NCBI GenBank assembly: GCA_030272585.1
Contig: BSYQ01000016.1
Span: 806,001-870,000, forward strand
DNA length: 64,000 nucleotides
Source of the DNA: Bryopsis sp. KO-2023
Taxonomy: Eukaryota; Chlorophyta; Ulvophyceae; Bryopsidales; Bryopsidaceae
Direction of reading: 5' to 3'
The notes under the pieces were generated by a model. The model saw nothing but the letters and a program-made list of their open reading frames with translations. It ran no database searches and was not told where the DNA came from. A program made the position numbers and the translations under genes. This document shows, one piece after another, positions 1-9,100 of the stretch; within the stretch, counting starts at the first letter, position 1, and the number at the start of each line of letters is the position of its first letter.

Positions 1-263
1 AAAGATGATAAAACGGTTGCAGCAACATGTGCTGCAGGTCGACAATGACGTGAACAGTCAACGAGCAAATAAGGAAACACAACAGCGACGGCTGCTAAGG
101 GTTATACAAGCCTTAGATAAGCCATTTGAAGCGTCACCAACTATTTTGGGTGGTGTAGCATGATGGGATTGACAGCAACTGCTATAGCGAAGTTGCAGCA
201 AAGTACTCGCGCCCACCAGACTTCACCACGACCTACTGCACGCTTCGCCAAACCACAGACACC

Positions 264-1544
264 ATGACTCGCACGAACCAAGGACAAGGAAGAGGACGAG
301 GAAGGGGCAGAGGACGCGAAGGGCAGGTTCCCCCCAATCATACTCTCGTAACCAACCGACTCCTGCAAAGAGCAGCAAGAGACCGGCAGAGGATTATTGA
401 CCTCACGCGAGCACACAATAGGCTCCTAGTGCGGCTTCGACAAAGCGAGAACAACAGAACGTTCGAAAGAAATCAATTGGGGAGACTGCTTCGGGATAGC
501 AGGGAAAACTGGGCCTACGAACGATCTCGACGTATGGCTGGTGAAGCAGCAATGTCGCGAGCTCAAGGTGTGATGGCGAATTTGGGCGAGGAACTGCGCA
601 AAGCAAGGCAAGAACTGCAGCAGGAAAAGCAAGAAAATCTGGGTCTACAAAATGCAATGAACATGATGGCCGGGGAACCGCACACCGTCCTCCTCCACGA
701 CGTCAGTGTACAAACGGAACCAATGCAGCTGTCGGAAATCGCCCCAAGGGATTTTGAACCAATGCGGTTGGCAGAAATCGCCCCAAGGGATTCTGAACCA
801 ATGCTAACGGAAATCGACCTGGAGGAAATAGCGATAGCTATTGGAAGTTCCGCACGAGACGATGGCGTAGAGACGTCGCCAACCCCAGCACCGATCGAAC
901 CAGCAGGCGAGCCGCCGAATGAGCAGGACGTCAATGACGAGATCGACGATGGATTGGGCAACAACGAGAAGGAGGAGAGCGAAGAGGAGGAGAGCGATGA
1001 GAATATGGACGACCCGACCACGGAGACACAAGGGGAAGAAGAAAATGCACCAGTACCAGCACCAGTCCAGGGAGGGGTCCAACCGCAGGCAATCGCGTTG
1101 CTGCAAGGTTTGCGCGATGTGCTGCCGCACGAGGCTAAAACATGCAGCATTTGCTTCAGAAGCAAATGCACACCCATTACCATGATGGGATGTGGTGATC
1201 ACCGCCTCTGCGCCCACCCCGACTGCTGGCGAAAAGCTTGGGTAGCCGATCGAGTTCGCGTGTCCAGCAGCGGGGGTGGGCGCAGTCGCAGAGTCTCGGT
1301 ACAGGTGGATGTCTCCGAGTCAATGGGATGTCCCGGCATCAAGGGTTTTGGGCATTGCACACTGTGTGGCCTCACGACGATAGCCCATTCGCTCGGAGGC
1401 ATCCGGCCTAACAGACTTTTGGGGAATGTGATCGTAAAAACCACAGTTCAAAGGAAAGAAGAAATTTTGGGAGTTGGAGTGCAGGGGGCTAAAAATTCTG
1501 ACAATGGACCTTGGCAAGTGTTGGAATATGTGATCACAGGTTGA
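264..1544 (+). CDS. Element A accessory protein: coiled coil plus Cys/His cluster
   Basis: A 426-residue frame begins at an ATG in a good context. Residues 1-30 are Arg/Gly-rich. Residues of about 30-140 are charged and heptad-like, as in a coiled coil. Residues of about 180-265 are acidic. From residue 294 a Cys/His cluster follows: C-x2-C-x5-C, then CGDHRLC, CW and a later C-x2-C. The spacing resembles a RING or treble-clef zinc fold, but no known family is certain. The same order of parts occurs in the 3' protein of element C (34265-35113) and at the end of the element Z integrase ORF. In LTR elements this position, after pol, usually holds env-like or accessory genes. Function is unknown. 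Confidence 0.6.
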   Translation: MTRTNQGQGRGRGRGRGREGQVPPNHTLVTNRLLQRAARDRQRIIDLTRAHNRLLVRLRQSENNRTFERNQLGRLLRDSRENWAYERSRRMAGEAAMSRAQGVMANLGEELRKARQELQQEKQENLGLQNAMNMMAGEPHTVLLHDVSVQTEPMQLSEIAPRDFEPMRLAEIAPRDSEPMLTEIDLEEIAIAIGSSARDDGVETSPTPAPIEPAGEPPNEQDVNDEIDDGLGNNEKEESEEEESDENMDDPTTETQGEEENAPVPAPVQGGVQPQAIALLQGLRDVLPHEAKTCSICFRSKCTPITMMGCGDHRLCAHPDCWRKAWVADRVRVSSSGGGRSRRVSVQVDVSESMGCPGIKGFGHCTLCGLTTIAHSLGGIRPNRLLGNVIVKTTVQRKEEILGVGVQGAKNSDNGPWQVLEYVITG

Positions 1545-1712
1545 GAATGTTTCTCCCTGAGGATTACAAGAACATGAACATTTTTGGTATGGGATCACAG
1601 GTTGAGAATGTTTCTCCCTGGGGAATATAAGAACATGAACATTTTTGATATGGCACCAGAGGTTGAGAAGGTTTCTCCCTTGGTATTGTAAGAAAATGAA
1701 TATTTTGGCAAA
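1531..1712. repeat. Three tandem 61-bp repeats
   Basis: The phrase GGTTGAGAATGTTTCTCC begins at 1539 and 1600, with a diverged copy at 1661, giving a 61-bp period. The array starts just inside the 3' end of the accessory ORF and runs into the untranslated tail of element A. It does not look protein-coding. Confidence 0.75.
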
Positions 1713-1832
1713 AAAGGTTCATAGAAATTCAGCTGCAACCTGCAGCTTGCAACACCTGACAGAATGTCAAAGCTACATTGATAAAGGTTCAACAAACTGA
1801 CTAGGGACAGTCAGGAACCTGGTGGGGAGGAA

Positions 1833-2509
1833 TGTAACGATGCAGAACTGGACCAGTACTACTGGCAGTTCTACCCTAAGAAGGGTCCAACACTCATAGC
1901 AAGACAGCAGAGCAGAATGCTGCTGCTGCTGCTGCTATGACTAATACTACCACTGCTACTCCATGAATGGATATTCACAGGAGATGCAGCAAGGGATGTG
2001 AACGAGTGCTGCAGGCGCCGTCACATCAGGAAGATGATATATGAGGTCTATGACCGACTGCTGCAAGAGGAACGAAGTGCAGCAGCAGACCGACATAGTG
2101 GAGTCATCGACGCTGCAAGGGAAAGCACGACTGCTGCAAGAGAGAAGTCGTGATAGGACTACTACAATAGTATTACTTCCCCGTGCGTAACGATGAGAGA
2201 GGTGTAGCAACACCGTGACAGACAAGCACAACAGTCTATGACTGACATCGGGAGTGCTGCGGAGATCGCAGCAGCGTCGCGCTGCAGGAGATGCAGCACG
2301 TGAGAGGGATGCAGCATTGGCGGCAGAGATCACGTGATATGTCGACAAGCTGGCATCGAGAGTGGGAACTTCGTGTGAGGCGTCAGCCGTCACTGCAGCA
2401 AGAGTTAACGAAGGCGCAACAAAGGCGCGACTAACCTTCTAGAGACTCGAAGAAGGGTTGAAAAGAGACGACACGCTGTCGAAGTTCCTAGTCGACTAGG
2501 CGGAGAGTA
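1833..2509 (+). repeat. Probable 3' LTR of element A
   Basis: The segment follows a GGTGGGGAGGA purine tract and opens with TGTAACG, just as the element C LTR opens with TGTAGCG after GATGGGGAGGA. It ends in ACA in a context like the C LTR end. The partner LTR is outside the window, so neither boundary can be confirmed. Confidence 0.35.
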
Positions 2510-2636
2510 CAGTCAGGAATAGAGGATGCAAGGAAATAAGAAGGGCTTTGTGGTTGTTTGTATGTCTTGGTTTAAGTGTAAAAAGAGTCTTTCTGCAGCA
2601 AAGTCGTTCGAAAAAAGATAGTCGTTTCAGTAACAG
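2510..2636 (+). mobile_element. Left-hand remnant of outer element O
   Basis: This short piece ends with AACAG directly before the 5' LTR of element C, and AACAG recurs directly after the 3' LTR at 36219. The two flanks were therefore joined before C arrived, so this piece should belong to the same older element as 36219 onward. Its left edge against element A is uncertain. Confidence 0.4.
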
Positions 2637-3036
2637 TGTAGCGAATCAGGGTTTCTGACAGCCCTGCAGTACGTCAGCAGGCTTGCTGACAGTCCTGCAG
2701 TACTTTAAGTAGGAGGCTGGCTGCCCTGAGGCAGCATACAGTCAGTCAGGGTGTGCTGGCAGTGAAGTAGTACGTGGACTACTGAGCTGGCAGCTAGAAT
2801 GTTCTAGAAGGTCGCTCAGCACCACAGGAATGGCCGTGGGGCTGAGCTGAGCTCTGATTGAAAGGACTGCAAGGTTTGATGCCTTGCAGCATTGATGCAG
2901 ACTGATGTTACAGCCTATGATCAGTTAGGATCAAGGCTGCTAGGGTATTCTATAAGTTCTTGGGGTTTGAACGTTCTTGTAACCTTACTTTGGGATTGAA
3001 CTCCCTTTGTCTCGCTTCCAAGTCGTCTATTCTTTC
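2637..3036 (+). repeat. Element C 5' LTR, first part
   Basis: The segment starts with TGTAGCG and matches 35746-36145 base for base by eye. Its last 8 bases, ATTCTTTC, are the TSD of hAT element H. The rest of this LTR resumes at 28149. Confidence 0.92.
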
Positions 3037-3047
3037 CATACTATGGA
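3037..3047 (+). repeat. H left terminal inverted repeat (outer)
   Basis: CATACTATGGA directly follows the TSD ATTCTTTC. A second copy with similar flanking sequence lies at 3862-3872. Confidence 0.9.
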
Positions 3048-3337
3048 TCCGATCACGATCAGATCGGTCTCCGATCAACCGGGAGACCGATCATGATCGT
3101 GATCGGCCGATCACCGATCTGATCGGTCGCCGATCAGGTCTGGCAGGGCCGATCATCGATCACGATCGGCCGATCATCGATCTGATCGGTCGCCCAACCT
3201 GATCGGCAGTTTTTGATCGGCCTGATCGTGATCGGCCGATCAAAAACTGCCGATCAGGTGCCGACAGGGTGCGACGCTTGATCGAGATCGTGATCGGGAT
3301 CGGAGCTGCCGATCAGATCGGTATCATGATCAATTGA

Positions 3338-3755
3338 TTCCGATCATGATCGGTCCCATGATCAATTGATCGGTCAATTGATCGGTCCATCACAAATGCC
3401 CACAAATCACCACCCGAAGGTGTTTCTGGAGGTGTAAGGGTTCGAACCTAGGACCTCACTGACTGGAATCAAGCAAATCAACGCTTGGACCACCCTGAAC
3501 CACGATCACTAGGTCCTCCGTGTTATTATATACCTCAGTTTGTCGGACTGACTGATCAGGTATATAATGACACGGAGCACACTCTAACCGCAGCTCAGAG
3601 TGGTCTAAGCGTCGATTTGCTTGATTCCAGTCAGTGAGGTCCTAGGTTCGAATCCTTACACCTCCAGAAACACCTTCGGGTGGTGACTTGTGGACATTTT
3701 CGTAAGACCGATCAATTGACCGATCAATTGATTATGGGACCGATCATGATCGGAA
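3338..3755. repeat. Foldback with two opposed tRNA-like halves
   Basis: Two arms of roughly 200 bp are inverted around 3540-3555. The best matched cores are 3401-3537 and 3556-3693. Each arm carries a tRNA-like segment with an A-box-like GAGTGGTCTAAGCG and a B box (GGTTCGAA); the left one is on the minus strand and the right one on the plus strand. Neither folds into a full tRNA, because the T stem and acceptor do not pair well. It resembles a tRNA-derived SINE present as an inverted pair, or a foldback MITE. Confidence 0.65.
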
Positions 3756-3861
3756 TCTTAAATTAAATTCCGATCAATTGATCCATGGCCGATCATGGTC
3801 GGAGCTGATCGGATCAACGGCCGATCAATCGGCGTTTCACCGATCTTGATCGACCGATCAC

Positions 3862-3872
3862 CATACTATGGA
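3862..3872 (+). repeat. Internal copy of the H left terminal repeat
   Basis: CATACTATGGA followed by TCCGATCACGAT repeats the outer left end 825 bp further in. No TSD is visible beside it. Confidence 0.75.
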
Positions 3873-4183
3873 TCCGATCACGATTTGATCGGTCGCCGAT
3901 CAAGCAGTGCGACCGATCAAATCGTGATCGGCCGATCACCGATCTGATCGGTCGCCGATCAGGTCTGGCAGGGCCGATCATCGATCAAGATCGGCCGATC
4001 ACCGATCTGATCGGTCGCCCTACTTGATCGGCAGTTTTTGATCGGCCTGATCGTGATCGGCCGATCAAAAACTGCCGATCAGGTGCCGACAGGGTGCGGC
4101 GCTTGATCGAGATCGTGATCGTGATCGGCGCGATCGACTATAATCGGCTTGCGCCGATCATGATCGGTGGGTCGGCTGTAACC

Positions 4184-4650
4184 ACAAATGACGTCGTCTC
4201 TCCCTATTGGGTCACCCCTGCGGAGGGACTGATCGTGGGGAGAACGGAAAAGAGCCTAAGGGCTCGTGGTTGAACGTGGTAGTGTGCAAAGGTCGGATAG
4301 GAGAAGACAAACACTCGAACAAAAAGAGAGCTTACATCGAATATGTTCAGAGGTGCTTTATAAATACAAAAACTGTAGCTTCAGCCCCAATGGACTTCAG
4401 CTACAACCTAGCTACCTCTTTGACCTATAATAACCCTTACTAACCCTTATTGAACCTAACAAATGGACGGTCTAACTACTACCCAACTGCCCTTAGAAAC
4501 CTTGACAAATTATTATAAAAAACCCTGCTGTGGCAGGACTGCTCCTTCACCACAATCATTACTGCACTGCTGCCACAGTCCCAGTTCTGTGGCAGCACTC
4601 CTCCCGTGGAGGTGACCAAATCGGTTAAGGCGACGTGGTTTGGGGTTACA
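4184..4650 (-). repeat. Element Y 3' LTR
   Basis: This 467-bp segment matches 21406-21872 by eye. On the outer side the extra bases GGTTACA-GC (read on the minus strand) lie between the LTR and the TSD. On the inner side the junction is the palindrome GGTTACAGCTGTAACC. Confidence 0.9.
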
Positions 4651-5572
4651 GCTGTAACCCACTTCGTTTCCACTGTGAAGTACTCCGAATTTCATACCAT
4701 CTACTCAAATGATCAGCCACAAAATTGGCTTTCCCATCTATGTGTTGTACGGAGATACTCGAACAACCGCTGAACTGCAAAATTTCTTTGATTCCCGTTA
4801 CCGCTCTCAAAGTTCTCAAATCCTTAATAGGTGCTGCTTCTTTCCCCTCTTGGGTGAGGTGAGCCCATAGACTTTTCACTGCCGCCCAATTATCGGAAAA
4901 AATCTGAACGGCAGTTCCCCTCCACAAATCTGTGGGTATTTCCTTAACGGCGCTCATAGCTGCCAATACTTCCCCCAAGAAACTTGAATGTTGTCCACTT
5001 ATTTTTCCGTGTCCGAGGTATAAAATCCTCCCCGATCCATCTGTCAAAATATATCCAAAATACTCTGATGTATCAATAGAAGCCCAATCAACAAACAACT
5101 TCCGTTGAGTATCGCCGGTAGAAAATGCACGGCAATAGCAACGACTCAGCCATTGCGATACCTTACTTTGTAGTTCCGCCTTTATCTCCTGTGGCGGTAC
5201 TTGATTGGCTTCCATCCTGGATAGCAAATGTTGCATGTCCCACTCCAGAGTCGAGTTCTTGAAGGCGTTCAGCAGACCGCGGAGCTGCTGAATTTCCCTC
5301 AGTTCCGCCGTTCCAACCAGTTTAGCAATAGTTTCATTCACTTTTTCCCAAGGTATATCCGGATGAAACTTTCCTTGTTGAATGTGGAATCCGAGAAACT
5401 TCACCTCAGTTCCACTGACGATTTTCCTTTGGTTGATTTGAAGTCCGTATTCCTTGCATCGAGAAACTATTCTACCGAAGTTCTGGAAGCACTCCTCCAC
5501 AGTAGCGCCGCCAATGAGCAGATCATCCATGTAGCGGCGGAACTCCTCCAAACCTTCGAATACCCGGCACAT
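4651..5572 (-). CDS. Element Y pol part: end of reverse transcriptase and RNase H
   Basis: The minus-strand frame carries the reverse transcriptase active site YMDDLLIGG near its start, the thumb region and an RNase H domain (FVDWAS, then TDGSG, then FSDNWAAVKSL, with a late ADHLSRW). In Ty3-type elements an integrase should follow RNase H; here the LTR comes next. The upstream part of the same domain is at 18733-19304, on the other side of element Z. Confidence 0.8.
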
Positions 5573-5578
5573 CTTGGC

Positions 5579-6109
5579 TGTAACCCCAAACCACGTCACC
5601 TCCACCGATTTCGTCACACTGGCCAAGGCCAGAGTGCTATCGGGTAGAGGAGGGGTAGTTAGGACAGTCCAGCCACAGTCTGGAAGTAGCAGTCCAGCTG
5701 CGGAAATGACTAGGTTGGACGGTCCTAGGGGTAGAGACTAAGGGAAGGGATTGAGGGAGGTTAGGAAGATCAGCTAGGCTTGATAGGTTAGGTAGTCCCC
5801 ATCAGTAGGTGGGATCCTAGGTGATCAGTGGGACTAGGGTGAGTCAGGCGGCAGCCTATTTAATGGCTGATCTTAGGTTATTGGACATTCTGGGTGAGGC
5901 TTTTGTGTTTATTCGGGTTTGGACCCTTTATTGATTGTTGTAAGAAAGCTTGTGTGAAGAGTCCTGAGTAAGGTGCCTTGCAAAGGCCGTGTGATCAAGT
6001 TCAAGAGGGGCTGTCCCCACTTCCGCCGTTCCCGTTCTGCAGAAACGCCATCACAACCGTTAAGTACGGCTGCAGGGGTGACCCCAGCGGTCAAGGTTAC
6101 CCTATTTGT
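5579..6109 (+). repeat. Element Z 5' LTR
   Basis: This 531-bp segment starts TGTAACCCC, ends CTATTTGT and matches 18191-18721 by eye. Two bases, GC, separate it from the TSD. The likely TATA region is near the TATTTAATGG at about 5860. Confidence 0.93.
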
Positions 6110-6127
6110 TGGTTTCGGAGCCAGGGT
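6110..6127 (+). promoter_or_regulatory. Primer-binding site of element Z
   Basis: TGGTTTCGGAGCCAGGGT directly follows the 5' LTR. The same TGGTTTCGGAGC occurs after the 5' LTRs of C (28231), E (53438) and, on the minus strand, Y (21405). It resembles the plant initiator-Met site TGGTATCAGAGCCAGG with a few differences. Confidence 0.8.
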
Positions 6128-6144
6128 GCGCACACTTTTGAGCT

Positions 6145-9100
6145 GTGCTGCAGCAGGCGTGCTACACATTCTGGGAAAACGTGCAGGAAGGCAGTCTGGA
6201 CGATCAGGAGTTAAAGGCGGCTGGCTTTCGCCTGCGCCTATACCATTGGCAGGAACGGGAACAGGTTGCAGAGGAAGTAGCTTATAGACCACCCCTGACA
6301 ATACACCCTGAGTTTATCGGACCCATACCTGCCATATTTGAGGACGAGTGGGTTGCTGTGTGGTGCCATCGTTTCCGCGCGAAGAGTTTTTGGTGGATAT
6401 ATCAGAGTGTACTCACAGGCCTGTTAACCAAGGAAGAGGGGGACTCACAAACTCGTGAGCTGTTCAGTAACGACTTATCTGGTCTTTTCAAGCTAGCCCG
6501 AGACAGAGCGCGTGATCACGAGGTCTCACGGCTGTTCTGGGGAGAGCACGAGGCAGCACGGCTGGGTACAGAGCGAGTGGAAGAACGAGTATCGGAGGAA
6601 CTGCAAAAAGCCGAGCAGCAGTGGAAAACGAAGTTCCTCAAGGGTCTTGAAGACGAGTACCACCAAAGAACGGAGGGAGACGCCGAGGGATCACGCCCGG
6701 CAAGCAGAAATTCCCCAGATCTGAGTGGCGGCGCAGGAGAAGTTGGAGGAGTTGGAGAACCTGAGGAAAAACCGGACAGCGAGATCAGTGACGAGAGCCT
6801 TGGTGGCAGCGCGGAGACAGTGCACGACGAGACTGAGCAAGGCAGCGCGAGAGAGTGGGTCAGGGTTGAGTCTGAGGACGAGGAAAGAGAGAGCCACGAA
6901 GACTCTCCCCGTGATTGGGAAGCCGAGGTTGTTGTAGAAGAAGTCGGAGTCGAACCTAGTGAAGAAGGAGCCCCTGAAGGAGATCTTGTTGGAGCCACTG
7001 ACCAAGAGGAAGCCAAGGTTGTTGTGGAGGAAGTCGGAGTCGAACCTGTTGAAGAAGGAGCCTCTGAAGGAGATCTTGTTGGAGCCACTGACCAAGAGGA
7101 AGCCGAGGTTGTTGTGGAAGAAGTCGGAGTCGAACCTGTTGAAGAAGGAGCCTCTGAAGGAGATCTTGTTGGAGCCGCTGACCAAGAGGAAGCCGAGGTT
7201 GTTGTGGAAGAAGTCGGAGTCGAACCTGTTGAAGAAGGAGCCTCTGAAGGAGATCTTGTTGGAACCACTGACCAAGAGGAAGCCGAGGTTGTTGTGGAAG
7301 AAGTCGGAGTCGAACCTGTTGAAGAAGGAGCCTCTGAAGGAGATCTTGTTGGAGCCACTGACCAAGAGGAAGCCGAGGTTGTTGTGGAAGAAGTCGGAGT
7401 CGAACCTGTTGAAGAAGGGGCCTCTGAAGGAGATCTTGTTGGAGCCACTGACCAAGAGGAAGCCGAGGTTGTTGTGGAAGAAGTCGGAGTCGAACCTGTT
7501 GAAGAAGGAGCCTCTGAAGGAGATCTTGTTGGAGTCACTGACCAAGAGGAAGCCGAGGTTGTTGTGGAAGAAGTCGGAGTCGAACCTGTTGAAGAAGGAG
7601 CCTCTGAAGGAGATCTTGTTGGAGTCACTGACCAAGAGGAAGCCGAGGTTGTTGTAGAAGAAGTCGGAGTCGAACCTGTTGAAGAAGGAGCCTCTGACGG
7701 AGATCTTGTTGGAACCACTGACCAAGAGGAAGCCGAGGTTGTTGTGGAAGAAGTCGGAGTCGAACCTGTTGAAGAAGGAGCCTCTGAAGGAGATCTTGTT
7801 GGAACCACTGACCAAGAGGAAGCCGAGGTTGTTGTAGAAGAAGTCGGAGTCGAACCTGTTGAAGAAGGAGCCTCTGAAGGAGATCTTGTTGGAACCACTG
7901 ACCAAGAGGAAGCCGAGGTTGTTGTGGAAGAAGTCGGAGTCGAACCTGTTGAAGAAGGAGCCTCTGAAGGAGATCTTGTTGGAACCACTGACCAAGAGGA
8001 AGCCGAGGTTGTTGTGGAAGAAGTCGGAGTCGAACCTGTTGAAGAAGGAGCCTCTGAAGGAGATCTTGTTGGAACCACTGACCACGAGGAGGCTGAGGTT
8101 GTTGAAGAGGAAATCAGTGTTGAGCCAGACGAGGAAGGAGGAAGTGCGGCCGTTCCAGGGAGTAGCGGAGAGACCAACGGAGTGGGATCAGGCGGAGGAA
8201 CTGAGTACCACAGCGCCGCTAGTCGGGCGGAAGGAAGAGCCTATCGTATCGAGCCAGGGTTTCCAGAGGACCCTTCTGAGCCATCGAGTACCACTTCAGA
8301 CGAGGAAGAGTCCCACGAAGGAGAAGGCGAAAGAGAGTCGACCTCCAGTTCTGGGGAAGGATCGTTACCCCCAGATCAGCCCCCGCTGAACCCATTTTTT
8401 GCCTTTGACGACGAAGGAGAAGGCGAGAGTGGATCATCCTCCAGTGCTGAGGAAGAACCGTTACCGGACCAGCCCCCGCTGAACCCATTTGCCTTTGAGG
8501 TTGGACTTCCCTATCTCCAACCACCAGTCCCACCTGTTCCTCCACCCGTTCCACCTGTACCACCTGGTCCACCACCAGTCCCTCCACCACTCCCTCCACC
8601 ACCTCCTCCACCACACCCACCAGGCGGAGTCGGTGCTATGGCCCACCCCAGAGGACCTCCAAACAGGCTGATCAACAGTCAGTTAACAGCCTTCACTGGG
8701 GCAGAGAAGGAAGATGTGGCCACCTGGATACGGTCATACGAGATTCTCGCCACAGGCTCAGGGTGGAGTGTACCACCAGCGGTGCCGGACCATGAGGATC
8801 AGAGAATTGAGAGACTCGTCCTGTATACGACGGGGAAAGCGCGATCATGGGTGGACAATTGGACGGCCAGACACCCTACACATGTGGGAGGGCTGCCGAA
8901 CCCAGAAAGGACATGGCAGGAGTTACAAATGGGCATGTTGGCAAGGTTTGGAGTGGCACCAGCGACGTTGGTGGCCCGTATCTTGGAACGGAAACAAAAG
9001 AATGACGAAACTGTGGGAGAATACGCTTCTGCACTCTCCCAGATGCAGCAACAACTCAATGCGAGTCGAGCCCCAGGCAGTCCCGCCGTGGCTGACGAAC

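Larger units (their letters stand above)
1..2509 (+). mobile_element. Element A: 3' part of an LTR retrotransposon
   Basis: This is the downstream end of an LTR element whose gag and pol lie outside the window. It holds an accessory ORF at 264-1544, a short tandem repeat, a purine-rich stretch just before 1833 and a sequence there that starts with TGTAACG. The layout of accessory ORF, purine tract and TGTA start matches the end of element C at 34265-35750, so A is probably a related chromovirus; that is inference. The right edge near 2509 is a guess from an AGGCGGAGAGTACA end that resembles the end of the C LTR. The element is a partial fossil here. Confidence 0.45.
3037..4174. repeat. H left subterminal region: GATC-palindrome array, duplicated
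   Basis: The region is packed with GATCGGCCGATCA-type palindromes and CGATCAATTGATC variants. A block of about 265 bp that begins with the terminal sequence occurs twice, at 3037-3300 and 3862-4130, with a foldback between. hAT transposases are known to bind short repeated motifs inside the ends, so these are the natural candidate binding sites; this role is inferred. The array stops at the GTCG that duplicates on insertion of element Y. Confidence 0.8.

Noticed and set aside
1956-2393. Minus-strand 145-codon frame in the presumed LTR of element A
   Set aside because: It lies in low-complexity, CTGCAG-rich sequence with no domain and is opposite to the element direction.
3401-3693. Two tRNA genes
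   Set aside because: The T stems and acceptors do not pair properly and the two copies form an inverted repeat; they are tRNA-derived at best.
6931-8100. Possible CRISPR-like array
   Set aside because: Units are directly adjacent with no unique spacers and code for protein; the 99-bp and 45-bp arrays are the same in this respect.
6516-8177. Long minus-strand frames over the 90-bp repeats
   Set aside because: They are a by-product of an array whose unit is a multiple of three and lacks stops in several frames; the plus strand carries the Gag domains.
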